Assembly (NCBI GenBank): GCA_034766995.1
Contig: CM068319.1
Coordinates: 19,135,922 to 19,199,921 of the forward strand
Direction of reading: 5' to 3'
Source: Acanthacorydalis orientalis
Lineage: Eukaryota > Arthropoda > Insecta > Megaloptera > Corydalidae
Length of the DNA: 64,000 bases
Program-made: the position numbers and the translations under genes
The notes under the pieces: model-generated
Told to the model about the DNA's origin: nothing
Databases searched by the model: none
The model's input: only the letters and a program-made list of their open reading frames with translations
In this document: one piece after another, positions 28,656-41,093 of the stretch
How the letters are laid out: every line of letters begins with the position of its first letter
How positions within the stretch are numbered: the stretch's first letter is position 1

Positions 28656-29011
28656 ATGGATTATTCAATGTTTTCCAATTATTTCATTAGCTTCGGTCTT
28701 CCATCTATGTCTGGATTTTTCTCATAATCATAGTTTTTAGTCGTTCTCAAAAAAAAGAAAGACTTTAATATTATCTCATCGTCCATTTATTATGATGTTT
28801 CGACCGATTCTATTTTCTTGATAGCTTTCTGTAATTTATGAAGATAAAGCTTAGAGTTTATAATATATAAAGATATTAGAAAATATTTAAAGAACATAAA
28901 TAAGTCGTAATAGTTAACTACATGAGTGCTAAAGTTGTATAATGGTCAAAAGGACCATAAAGGTATATTGACTTGTTACTCTTGATCTTTTTGAACCACA
29001 CTTGTTTTTCT

Positions 29012-29069
29012 GTACATTCACTAATTTTAAATGTTACAAAGTACATCCACTAATTTTAAATGTTACTGT
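29012..29069. repeat. 29-bp tandem duplication
   Basis: Two adjacent copies, 29012-29040 and 29041-29069, share CACTAATTTTAAATGTTAC and differ at a few bases. Confidence 0.9.
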
Positions 29070-30186
29070 CAAATAGTTGATGACTCTATAGCAAAAAATA
29101 ATCATGGTGAAATTCCTAAATAATTTATATGGATCAACTATTTCAATAGATACCTAGGAAGAGTGATTGCAGGTGTACTTTTATGTGTTCTATGAGTATG
29201 AGAGTCTTATATTTTTACTTAAACCAGGGTATTTTTTTTAATTTGTGAAAAATATAGATATTTCTCATAACATTTTTGGAATTCACATTTACTCTCATGA
29301 TAGAGTTTTACAATTCTATGTAAACCAGAAAAATGTTCAATCATCGATTATTACATTTTTTTAGAATTAGATATGTCTTTAAATTGTTTTTTAAAGAATA
29401 TAATTAAAAATTAATATTCACAGGTTTACTATCAAAAGACTATAGTAGTTTTGTTCCACTTTCAAAATTTTCAATAAATTACACGAAATTATTACTTTTA
29501 TAGAACAACATCAATTAATAATTTAACTTTGTATTTTTGTTATAAAAAGGTGTGAGATATATAAACATTTCTATCATTTAACTTGTAAAAACTATTAAAA
29601 TTTACACTCATAAACTGTATCATTTTTTAGAACAAAAATAATTATTTAATTAAAATATTATAAATTATGTATAGTTTATTAATAATTGTAATATATATAT
29701 ATATATATACATAAATACATACATAAATACATACATACATATATACACACATATATACACAATATACTTTGTGTGTGTATTTATTCGGGTATTTAGATTT
29801 TGAATTATTTTATACTGATATATAAATAATTAATATTTTAATAAAAATATGTAACTGTATATCAAAAAGCTATTTTCGGAATTTAATTAATTTTTGTAGG
29901 TATAAAGTACCGTTTTTTTATACGTGTATTAAAATATGTCATTATATTAAATAAAAAACGATTAGTTATTAAAGAATGTCTGAAATTTAATGTACAGATT
30001 TTTTATTACTAGTATATATATATATATGTGTGTGTGTGTGTTTGAATTAATTGATCATAAATTAATTTGTCAACTTTAAATGATTTTTAACTCTTATAAT
30101 TTTGTAAATTGCTGTAAATATGTAATGTAGTGTTTTTACTTGGAAAAATTATACAGATCGAGCTTTATCATTGATTTTATTTCGAG

Positions 30187-30224
<38 letters not shown>

Positions 30225-30763
30225 GATATTAAAGTTAATATCGATATTTCAGGTACGAAATAAACACTAGATACACTTTTTTCAAAGCATAATATAAACT
30301 CTAAATTTATAAAAGTTTGGTACTGATATTGTGTATTTATTGATTAAGAATCGTTTCAAAAATATATTATTCTTAAACGTAAGACAAAACGTTTTTGAAC
30401 TAACTTAACACATAAAGAACTAAAACGATATCACTGGCTATACTTTTGATATTATCGAATCAGTAAAAGGCTGAGACGACATTGTGGATGTCATATTGTG
30501 AGACGAACTGATTTTAGATAAGTACAGAAAATACGAAATTGAATTAAGATATCGAAAAGACTGAAATACATTTGAGCGTAAGAGCAAAAGATAAAATATC
30601 TTGACTCGTCAACAATGACAAAAAACGTACAGAAAACTAAAGATCGCAAAAAGAAACGCTTGATTGAATAATATGTATGTGGGTCTTTACGCAGCAACGG
30701 ATTTAAAGATGAAAATGATATCGAAGATGTAGTTTTCTCTGTTATTATTCGTCTGTTATCTCT

Positions 30764-30797
<34 letters not shown>

Positions 30798-32074
30798 ATG
30801 CATGAGAATATTTTTCATTATTCTTCATACAATACATGATTTTTTTGTATTTAAATTTAATCTCTAAGTATATATCATTTTTTATATAAGGTTTGATACA
30901 GATTTAATATTATAACAATTATTAACAAATAATTATTACTAATTAATTAAAAAGTAAATATTTTATTATTTTTTTCAACATTGTCGGGATTAATTCTTGT
31001 TAAACACAAAAACTGAATTTAAAATTCTTATTTGATAGCGTCATGTTTCTAAAAAGAAGTTGAATGTTTATCAGGATGTTTATTTTCTTATTTTTTATTG
31101 AAAACTAGCATTTTATCAATATTTCAATATTCTTTTTATAATTAATTCACTACTCTCTTATGTAAAAATATGTCTTCATATAAAAAATAATTGAATTAGT
31201 TTTCTTAATATATAAATATAATTTATATCAAAGTTCCAAGAAAAAGTAATTGAATAACTTTAGTTATAAGAAATATTATTAGTTTGTTAATTTCTGGATC
31301 TAAAATTAAATTTTACGGTTATAATCTAAATGAAAAGAAAAAAAAACATGAAATAATGAAAATTAATTTTTTAACAACTACATAAACAACATTGTTTTTA
31401 GTTTTAATAAGCATAATATTAATGTATTTATATATCACTCTAAAATATGAAATATATATATATATCTATATTTACACAGAGTAACTGTATAAATTGATAA
31501 TCCTTCTAAAATTGTTTTAAGAGAATTAAATGTTTAAAGTTCGTGTATCATAAATCAATCAAATATCTTATTATAATAATACAATTATGTGTATAAGTTT
31601 TTATACGAACTAAAATCTGTTCTGTAAGTATCAGACATTATCTTCAAGCTTTTCAGAATCTGATATCTCGGAAGCACATTGTAATTATTATATACGATAC
31701 ATGTTTTTGTGCATTAATGGAACAAGCTTACACCATTAAACAATTTGTAAGAGAATATGTAGGGTAATTTACATTCGCTTTCAAAATGGTACGACGAGAT
31801 AAAAAGAACGCAATGATTTTATCGATATCTCAAAATGCAACGCAAACATTATGCCCTTATAAAATGTTTAATGTAAGTCCTTTAATGAGCCGTTAGTATG
31901 CTGTTACAATTAAGATTTTTATGAGTTCAAAACAATAATTTTATTACTAAGACATTGGAGGAGATTAACTTATTTTTTTATTTTAATTAAATTAGCTACA
32001 GGTAAATTAGTTCAAAAAAAATTTTTAAATACATTTCCTTGGAAGTGTATTTATATAAAATACTTTTTTGAAAC

Positions 32075-32250
32075 TAATCTAACCTGACAGAACCTGAGCT
32101 GATCTGATCTCATCTGACACAACTAGACCATGATCAAATTAGATAACATCTGATAAAACCTGACAAACAATGATCTGACAATCAATTTGACCAGATATGA
32201 ACAGATCTTACCTGATCTGATATGATATGCACTAAACCTAGATCTAATTT
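32075..32250. repeat. degenerate CTGAT/GATCT minisatellite
   Basis: Repeated variants of ACCTGATCTGAT and CTGACA occupy this stretch, for example CTGATCTGATCTCATCTGAC at 32099 and CCTGATCTGATATGATATG near 32211. An outlying patch of the same motif is at 32448-32500. The copies are strongly diverged. The motif does not form a clean telomere repeat. Confidence 0.75.
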
Positions 32251-33043
32251 TAATACACGTAAATGGAAGAAAGATTTTATTGAATAATCGTTTAGTACAT
32301 TTTAAAAAATGTTATTGTTTCAAAGAATTGCTTTTTGAAGAAATGAATTTGGAAATTTTTTCAACTGCGATTTAATTTAATGCTTTTCTTTAGGTTTATG
32401 TTTTCATTATGATAAAAGATAATTCTTTTTAATATTTAACCTATCCAGATTTGATCTGATAAAACTAGACATGATCTGAATTAACTGAATACCAATGAAA
32501 ATATATTTTATTGTAAGCTTAAACTTTTGAAAAACTGCATTTTTAACTTACTCTGTACTGTTCTTTCGAATATTGTTTTTTAAGAGTTTTATTTCTAACA
32601 ATCGTATTTCAATAATTTTCTCACTACGATTTAACTTTAATCTAGTCTTTTAATTTATGTGTTCGTTTTGAAATTTAAGCACTCTTTAACATTGAAGGTG
32701 TCGTATATTTTACAAAATAATTTGTATTTTTTTCCAATATATAAATAGCTTAAATCTTTTTCCAATATTAACACTGTTATTTTCTATAATTTCATTTGCA
32801 GTTGCAAGAAAATTTCCTCTATCACTTGTTCAGAACAATTTAATTACTCGGTAGTTGTTACTACGAGTATTGAATGATTAGTAAGATTACATGTTCAAAT
32901 TAAATTAAAAATTATATTAAATGGCATAAAAGTTATAATATGTTTAAGTGGTCACATTTAAAAAGTATGGAATTATATGAATATGAAGAAGGTATTTACG
33001 TAGTGTTTCTAATGAACATGAAACATTTAAAAATATTTACACT

Positions 33044-33075
<32 letters not shown>

Positions 33076-33160
33076 ATTACAAAATCCTCTTAAACTAATT
33101 ATACCACACTTGAATTTATTCCTAATGTGCAAAAAAGCTAAAACATAAAATTCTCAACTT

Positions 33161-33565
33161 TTATACAACATCCGCATAATGATTTGAATTTCGTCGAGTA
33201 ACAAACGTATCCCTAGCTACACACTGTCGAGGTAGTGTGTGGATATAAAGATAACGATGTGATTTCGGTCGAGGGTGGTTAGTTCTCTACCTGCAAAATC
33301 CGGATATAAATAAAACGGATATCTTGCAGACATATACCTTTACAAACCTGAAAAGAAATGACGTGCACATATCGGAACCTTTCGCAAAAAAATGTCTCTG
33401 AAATATTTTTCATAGTTCCTACGTCTGTCCGATGAAATGAGCTTTGTTTAAGGATACCAAAAGGGTTTCGTATAAAGAGATAGATTCCTATATAAAATAT
33501 CGTCTCTGTTTTTAAGCAGGTACACTTTTTTGTGTTGCATTTAAACAGTTTGATGTTTATATGCA
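33161..33565. other. CpG-bearing patch
   Basis: This stretch has clearly more G+C and CpG than its neighbours and a 7-bp hairpin ACACACT/AGTGTGT around 33220-33241. The minus strand is open for 95 codons (33566 to 33279), the longest non-repeat frame outside the 37.6-kb exon, but the peptide has no recognisable domain. A candidate minus-strand micro-exon sits inside it (33291-33347). A conserved non-coding element or an old transposon remnant is equally possible. Confidence 0.4.
33291..33347 (-). other. candidate 57-bp micro-exon
   Basis: On the minus strand, a pyrimidine-rich acceptor ending CATTTCTTTTCAG is followed by 57 bases and then CAG|GTAGAG, a good donor. The length is a multiple of three and the frame is open (VCKGICLQDIRFIYIRILQ), so it could be inserted or skipped without a frameshift. 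No family is recognised and no partner exon is proven. Confidence 0.25.
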
Positions 33566-33569
33566 CATA

Positions 33570-33571
<2 letters not shown>

Positions 33572-33646
<75 letters not shown>

Positions 33647-33903
33647 TGATATAAAATAGTCATTTTATATCAAACAAATATAATAACATAAACAAAATAA
33701 AATTTAAAAAAATATATTTGTATACAAATGAATAAAAATGGTATTAAATTGAATTTAGATTTCTGGTGTTTGTTGTTTTTAATATAAACATAAAAATAAA
33801 TTAATAGATCTCTATTGAAGAAAACTAGTTTCTCTTTTAATCATAATTAAATAGAAATAGAGCAAGAACCTTTTTTTTAATGTATAGTGTAAAAAATATG
33901 TAC

Positions 33904-33972
<69 letters not shown>

Positions 33973-33974
33973 TA
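33572..33974. repeat. two long (TA)n arrays
   Basis: A pure array at 33572-33645 and an array interrupted by CATA at 33907-33974. The minus-strand frames at 33812-34223 are largely translations of the second. Confidence 0.95.
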
Positions 33975-34553
33975 AATGAATGTATGTATTTGATTATGCA
34001 TGTATATAACGTTTGAAGTATAATGTAAAAATGCAATTAGATTTGAATGACTATCAAGAATACAATAGTAAGCTTCTAAAAATAACTTTATATATGTATA
34101 TATACTTCCTCGACTTATTAAAAATAAATAAATATATGTGTAAAACGAGCGTTTGTAAACACTATTTTTAATATTTATTTTGTTGTTAGTATTGTAACTT
34201 TTATTTAATATAATCTTGATCACATAAATTAATAATAAAATTATAGATTGTTGACATGAGTATAATATTTATTATTTATTGGGTTATTGAATTAAATTAT
34301 TAGTATTAATAAAATAAAATAATATTATGCAACAAATGTTCAAATACGCTTAAGAAATAAAATTATTAAACTTTATAAAAATAAATCATACTAGAAACAA
34401 AAAAAAAAAAACAATAAATCGTTTTCATATTTATATTTACTTTGTGAAACTGACTTTCATGAAATTGCAAACAGATCATTAGTGAAACAATGCTAAATTA
34501 AGCTTGTACTTTAAAAGCAATACATGTAATTTAGTTATTTAATAGAGAAACTT

Positions 34554-34592
<39 letters not shown>

Positions 34593-34755
34593 CAATATTG
34601 TATTGCTTTAGTTATTCTGTACATTAACAACTAAATTGAATTGCAATTAATTTCATATGATTGTAATCAACATTGAAATCCAATATTATTATCCATATAA
34701 CAATGTATTTATATACATTCACACGCGTGTCTAATTTCTGTATCCGTACTGTCAC

Positions 34756-34792
<37 letters not shown>

Positions 34793-34956
34793 TGTATAGT
34801 ATGTATATCTGAAAATAATAAAACACAGTTTATACAGATACGAAAATAAAAAAAATATAATATTTTCAGTATATCGCTTCAAATAAATTACCTTAAACGA
34901 AAATAAACATTAGTAGTTAGTGGTGTATATAATTTTTGATTCCACTTCAATGGAAT

Positions 34957-35006
<50 letters not shown>

Positions 35007-36025
35007 TTTTAAATATATATCATATATTTTCTTATGATTTTTTTTATAAAAAAAATATTTTGGGATAGATTTTACTTTTTATAAACCTTGTGTAAATAAT
35101 AATTATCATATATAAAATTTCAGTGGATAGCTTGTGGACAGTGGATGGAGCTTGTGAAATTTAAATTTTGAAAGTACAATGAATGTATTAAAATTTTTTA
35201 ATTAAATTACCTATCTTAAACTTGATTTAAAATTATATTTTGATAATATGGCAAAAAATTTTTAAATAAATAATTTAAGCAGCTGAATATTGAATATAAT
35301 GCGCGAGAAAATATTGAATATCTGTCGAAATATATTGACATTTAATTAAACAATGTGTCGTCTTTATTTTTCACACAAAAATACACCGTAACAAAATATC
35401 CACGTATTTGAAAATAACGTTTAAAGAGGATTTATTAAAAATAGTTAATAAGAAATGTTGATCATTATTTTATAATATTTGAATTAGTATAATTTAAAAT
35501 GTACATTCGTTTCATGAAGTTTAGTACATACCGTGAAAAAAATAATTCTTTTGTTTGAAAAACAGTATTAATGATTTATATAAATTCTGTTTAGTACACT
35601 TGAATTAAAATGTTTTAATTTTAACAGTACAAATATAATACGTTTGTATTGGAATTAAATTAAAATAATTATGAAAAAATGCAGTAAACTACGTTTAATA
35701 ATGGTTCAATTAGTCTCAAAATGAATAAATTATAAATACTTATAATGATTCATAATTTTTAATTTTATTTTTAATTTTCATTTAATTACTTTATTTTTTA
35801 AACTGCTTTCAAGTATACGTTATTTTTTAAAATCTTTTGGTCTTATATTAAATTTTAGTAACTCTATAAACAGTCAGAAGACGTTTAACATCGACAATGA
35901 AACATTACAATGAAAATGCATATTGTGAGAGAAATATTACAATTCCCTGAAGTTACTAGCAACAAGGGAAATCAATATATTCTCTCTCTATAATAATAAA
36001 AGTGTATACAAATACCCACACACAT

Positions 36026-36085
<60 letters not shown>

Positions 36086-36095
36086 TGCTATGTAC

Positions 36096-36157
<62 letters not shown>

Positions 36158-37624
36158 ATCAAATTACTAATAAACTTTCTTTTATAGACAGTTATTTAAA
36201 TTTGAGAAATACTTTCATATCCGATTCCGTCTTCGATAATACCAATATTAGACATTAAGTGTTTTAAAAACAATTATAATAGTTTAATAAAATATACCGA
36301 AAATTATGAAAAATATCAAATTTGTATTTGAAATAGACCATGACATTTTATTATAAAGTTATTATCATTAAAATCAAATCTATATAAGAAAGTTATATTT
36401 CATTGGCGATATAGAAAAGATTAAGTTTATAATAAATTTATTTTTAATAGAAAATGAATTTACATTGGTGGTTTTAAGAAGTTATGAAAAATAAAAATAT
36501 ATAAAACTACACAAAAAAATGACAATATTATGAAAACAAATATTATGTTAATTATTGCCAATAATTGAATAAAATCGAAAATTATTTACTTTTATAAATG
36601 TGACATAAGAAATTAATTGTGAAATTATTTGAGTGAAAAACTATAAATCAAAATTGTTATCAGTAGATGTGTAACTATTAGAAAATAAATCTAATAACAG
36701 TAAACAATTAATATAAAAAGTAACATAAGTAGATGAATTTTGGAATTTTCAGTCGTTCTTTATAAAGAACTTAACTCAAGAATGAAATATGTAGATAAAT
36801 ATAAGACTTTTAATTGATTTATACAAAAATATGTAAAAATATCATGAATAATAAATAAATCAACGATAATTAAAAATTATATTCAACGAGCACGAATGAA
36901 ATTACAGATTCTCTATGTATGATATAATTATAATTTAATTATTGCAGAAAAAAATATTCCACATCCACATACTTATAATTTAATTTGGAATTGACAGTTA
37001 TATGATTACATTTTAATGATATTAAAACGATATCAGCAAAAATTAATAATTGAATCATATGTCGTTTTTTTCACGCCAGTCAGTTTGCGGGACTTACGTG
37101 ATTCAATCAATTATGTTAACTACATATATCATTTAAAGGTGCGGATGGTAGTTAAATTATATTCGAAGAGAAAAATAATAAACGAAAATAGATTACTAAA
37201 CTGAATTTAGGTTCAAAAGACTTATTAGAAACAGTTTTAAAGTATATACCATGAAAATGTATAGGCAATTAAATTAATTAATCGTTAAATAAATTGTAAG
37301 TTTTGATAGATCGGGTTTTTAATTGATTGACTGTAATAATTTGTTATTTGAAAATATTTATTGGGAATAAATTAAAATAACAGTTTATTAATAAATAGTG
37401 AAATTATTTATAAAATGAAATTTATTTTTAGTGAATTCTACGAGGAAATGCATAATTAAATTTAAAATATTGTCTAAGTAATATAAAATTGTAATAGATT
37501 TAAATAATTTAATTCTATTTAGATTAATCTTCTGTAAAATACAACAATTTTAAATTCGAAACGTGTTTGACATATAAGTAAAATGTTGAAACCAAAGCAG
37601 CATCTTGTGTTATTTTAAAATCAG
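33975..37624. other. AT-rich, intron-like non-coding sequence
   Basis: No gene is supported. It contains the (CT)n(AT)n tract at 34553-34592, (TA)n at 34762-34789, (CA)n(TA)n at 34960-35002, the compound array at 36017-36159, and an 18-bp tandem duplication (CAGTGGAT...GCTTGTG) at 35121-35157. The frame at 37016-37204 has no motif. At the right end, TTATTTTAAAATCAG (37610-37624) is a usable acceptor just before the coding exon. Confidence 0.6.
36017..36159. repeat. (CA)n(TA)n...(TA)n(TG)n fold-back microsatellite
   Basis: The left half is (CA)n then (TA)n; the right half is (TA)n then (TG)n. The two halves are therefore reverse complements around a short centre, TTGCTATGTACATATATACA. The whole could fold into a hairpin of about 60 bp. 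Confidence 0.9.
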
Positions 37625-37644
37625 TTCTTATAAAAATATCGTGA
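37610..37644 (+). promoter_or_regulatory. possible splice acceptor and short 5' UTR before the start codon
   Basis: TTATTTTAAAATCAG ends at 37624. If it is used, 20 bases of UTR precede ATG 37645, and the upstream exon could be 4050-4715. The pyrimidine tract is only moderate. An AAAGCAG site ending at 37610 is a weaker alternative. Confidence 0.35.
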
Positions 37645-38479
37645 ATGTGGTATCAAGTGGGTAACGGTCCTATTAGCAGGAATTGTAGTGTAACAGGAAC
37701 TGCATGTCAGCCAGGAAGTAGTGGATGTTGTTCTTCAACTCCGTGTAGTGCTAACGTACAAGCAGGACTTTACAAACCATCAGGAAACTGTGGCGCACCT
37801 TATGAAAGAGTATGTAACGCATCCAGCGAGCGTTTATATGCTAGTTCCACAGAACGTGCTTGTGGTTCAACATCTGAACTTTGCGGCGGTCCATCTTCAT
37901 CTGGCCTGTACAATTCACAAGGTGTCGTTAATTATCCAACAGGCAGTACAGTAACGACAGTGATCGGAAGTCCATGTCGTAGTGTCGGTTCAGGAAGTCG
38001 ATATAGTCGTAGAAATAGTGAGTGCCGTAGTAGAAGAAACAGTGATTGTGGCAGTACGCCTTCTGGTGTACAAGGCGGTTCGGTTGCTACTAATATCGGT
38101 GTCGGATCTAGTGGTGGCGGTGTCGGTGGTGGTGGCGCTGTTCATTTCCGATCTGCTTCGGCTGGCGTACACTGTGAATGTCGTAATTGTCACAGCCCAT
38201 GCAGGAATTGCGGATACAGCAGTCCGCCGTGTAGAAATTGTGGATACTCCCGGAATGCGTATGTTGTACCGCCACCTGTTCCCGATTATTACTGTTGTAG
38301 GGATTGTGGCAGTGTGCAGCGGCCTGTGATTAATAGCAGGCCCGGTGCGTATTACACGGAAAGAGGTGGCGAGTGTATTGATGGCAGTATTATGAGTGAC
38401 AATGGCAGCGTTATGAGTGTTAATATTGGGTTTAATTCGACGACAACCGACGTACATAACAGATTGCATAAGTTTGCAG
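37645..38479 (+). CDS. coding exon of an unrecognised Cys/Ser/Gly-rich protein
   Basis: This is the only long frame with coding-like composition: about half G+C, CpG-containing, and unlike the AT-rich surroundings. ATG at 37645 directly follows an in-frame TGA (37642-37644), so this is the first usable start unless a splice acceptor lies inside. Its start context is weak. The exon probably ends at CAG|GTTTGT (38480), after 278 codons in phase 1; without splicing, three more codons precede a stop at 38488. Visible features are 23 cysteines; twin R-R-N-S motifs (residues 122-125, 130-133); a Gly-rich linker (about 151-165); four C-R-[N/D]-C motifs (179-182, 186-189, 196-199, 218-221), two in PCRNCGYS repeats; and a PPPVPDYY stretch (209-216). 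There is no signal peptide or membrane segment. The CxxC pairs suggest metal binding or acylation, as inference only. I cannot name the family. Confidence 0.75.
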
Positions 38480-38485
38480 GTTTGT
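38480..38485 (+). promoter_or_regulatory. splice donor of the Cys-rich exon
   Basis: GCAG|GTTTGT fits the donor consensus except at intron position +3. It lies eight bases before the in-frame stop, which suggests that the stop is intronic. Confidence 0.5.
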
Positions 38486-38555
38486 GCTGAATTCATTATT
38501 TCGCATGTGTGCATATGATTGATACGTATTTCGTTTGTAATGCAAATATATATGC

Positions 38556-38560
<5 letters not shown>

Positions 38561-38613
<53 letters not shown>

Positions 38614-38642
38614 AAGATAGCGGAAAGAAAATTAAATTCAAC

Positions 38643-38677
<35 letters not shown>

Positions 38678-38746
38678 GTGTGTGTGTAATTAAGATGCTG
38701 TACAAAACATTAATTAAGTAATTGAATTTATATGCGGTATCTTTCA

Positions 38747-38802
<56 letters not shown>
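38561..38802. repeat. three (TA)n arrays directly after the coding exon
   Basis: Arrays at 38561-38610, 38643-38688 (ending in TATG and TG units) and 38748-38802, separated by only 30-60 bp. The first begins about 80 bp after the predicted donor. Confidence 0.95.
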
Positions 38803-38804
<2 letters not shown>

Positions 38805-39638
38805 CAAAATGAAAACAAGGGTGAGAACTTAGTACAATTAATTTCATGTGGAGTGAAGTGTGAAGGTATAAACGTAGTATTAATTTAAACTATGCTTGAA
38901 ATTTACATTAGGTACGTGTGTAATATATGCATGTATGTATACATATATGTATACATACATATATATATATATATATACACGCATGTGTGAATGTTTACTT
39001 GAATGAATAAATATTTTTTTCGTTTGGTAAGAATACCCTTCTTTTTGTTTCATTATATCAGAGTTATTTAAATTTATTATTCCAGCTTTTCATGTGTCAT
39101 ACTATGGCAATTTTAAGTCTATTTTAAAATTTAAATAGGTTACGATGAAAAGGAGTGAATGAGTTGATATGAATTAATTTGACTTAACTTTTAAAAATAA
39201 ATTATTGGTCGAATCTAACAGTCAAAAAATTAATTCTGTTGTTGCTGATCAATAATCTGTGATTACATTTCAAATTCGGTTATGTGCCATTTTTGTTAAA
39301 AAAATATTCGTCACTAATTTTGTGGAAAAAGGAGACATCTTATTATTTTAGAAATGGTTTTAGTTAATAAATTATTTGATTATAAATAAAATTATAATAA
39401 TTTGACTTTCAGTTACGATAAAATATAAATAAACATTAAAAACTTTACGAAGAACATTACCAATCAGAGTTGTTTGTTAAATAATTGATTCATATATCAA
39501 TTATTATTGTTTAAACAATTTCATATCAATTTTTATATTAATATTTGAATCATTTTTAAATGAAAGGAATCATTTTATTTATTTGTTTTATTTCTCAACA
39601 TACATATTTTTTAAATTTCATATTAAATATTCACTAAA

Positions 39639-39691
<53 letters not shown>

Positions 39692-39703
39692 AGGATCATT
39701 ATC

Positions 39704-39832
39704 TTATTCAAAGTTGAAACTTTCAACGGTACCTACTTTTAATATGCTTCTGGGTAAATTGCTGTACAAAATACTGATAAACTTACAAGCTCTCATCATA
39801 TCTTCAATAAATGCTGAATCCCCTGCCTTGTG
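39704..39832 (-). pseudogene. short coding-like scrap, unidentified
   Basis: A minus-strand frame of 42 codons ending in TAA lies in a stretch with more G+C than its flanks. It contains the helix-like piece FIEDMMRACKFISILYSNLP. Just upstream, a different frame reads QLQGNGLRLHSVTQGRGFS, which suggests one longer coding region broken by a frameshift. I do not recognise the protein. A worn transposon or processed gene fragment is the most likely explanation; chance remains possible. Confidence 0.25.
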
Positions 39833-41042
39833 TTACACTATGTAACCTCAAACCATTACCCTGTAACTGACATGCTTAACAGTCAATTAAGCATTTTTAC
39901 TCTACAGTTGTAAACTTATACATCTTATTGTAATGTATACTGTTGAATTCAAAAATATTTCATGCTAACGAACTATATTCTTTATACGAATATAATTTGT
40001 TTTTGATTCAGAATTTTTGAATCAAATTACTTCATTTTTTTAAACAAAAGAATGTTACTATAAAATTTTCTATAAAATTTTAAATCACAGAATGCCATAC
40101 AATTTTTACAATCTGAAAAATAAGATTAGTAGTAAGATGTGTTCTATTTTTTCAAAAAAATCCATATACAGTATAATAAGATGTTTGATATTATTGATTT
40201 CAATTATTATTTAGTAATGACCGATTTTAACATGTTCATGGTCACTTTGTAAAGTTGAATGGGAACTTTGTATTATTTAGGAAACTATCACCCACACACA
40301 CACACACACACATACATATATATATATATGTATATATATATACATACATATATACTTATGAATATGAAAGAATGACAGGAACTCAAAGGTATTTTAAAAA
40401 ATACAAAGCTGTTCCTATTAAAACTGCGATTTTAATGTTAAAATTTAAAAAAAAGTGTTTTTAATCAGTTTTACTTTTGTTATTCTATGATTATTTTTTT
40501 ATAATCGTTACGATTCGTTTCAAAAGAAATGTTTTTTCAATAAGTTTAAGATTAATATTAAATGCCAGTTTGAATCTTATGCTAATGAAACATTTTTAGA
40601 TTTTTTTTTAAAGTGAATGAATTATCTGGTCTTCTCTCTCTCCGAAGCGTTATGTTCATTGTATCTTACTTTAACTATTGCAACTATTTCTATATTTGCC
40701 CGATGAGAATAATGTATTCGCTATTGAAATATTCTTAAATAATAAGCATTGAACATTTATATTATTTAACGTTTTGGTAATAAATTATTTTTGTGCATGA
40801 AGAATAATTTATGAATTTATCCATATGGATCAAAAATTGAATGATACCTTCAATAAGCTATAAAAAAGTGGTTCGAAAGAAATTGTCAAGACATTAATTT
40901 ATAAATTTCATATTTTTCTCTATAATAATTTTTAACAGAAAAAATATATTTCTTAATTCACATGTTAGTTTTCATTGTAGAGAATGTTTGATTACGATTG
41001 TCATTTATATTTAGTTTTAGTAGTTTTTATTAGGTAGGTGAC

Positions 41043-41093
<51 letters not shown>

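Larger units (their letters stand above)
28656..33160. other. AT-rich, intron-like non-coding sequence
   Basis: No gene is supported. (TA)n arrays lie at 29692-29762 (with TACA units), 30013-30042, 30190-30221, 30769-30795 and 33043-33069. The tandem duplication 29012-29069 and the CTGAT-like minisatellite 32075-32250 lie here. A patch at 30440-30740 has more CpG than its surroundings and a 68-codon minus-strand frame (30491-30697), but no family motif. Near 31640-31900, slightly mixed sequence has no long frame. Confidence 0.6.

Noticed and set aside
30491..30697. 68-codon minus-strand frame as a gene
   Set aside because: Hydrophobic, Phe/Tyr-rich composition expected from antisense A-rich DNA; no motif or splice context.
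32075..32250. Interstitial telomere repeat of TCAGG/CCTGA type
   Set aside because: The pentamers are not in a regular tandem; the unit is closer to CTGATCTGAT and strongly diverged.
37721..38514. Alternative frames within the Cys-rich exon (three others, including 174 codons on the minus strand)
   Set aside because: Shadows of the main frame: their Val/Ile/Thr-rich compositions mirror its Gly/Ser/Cys codons, and none has a motif.
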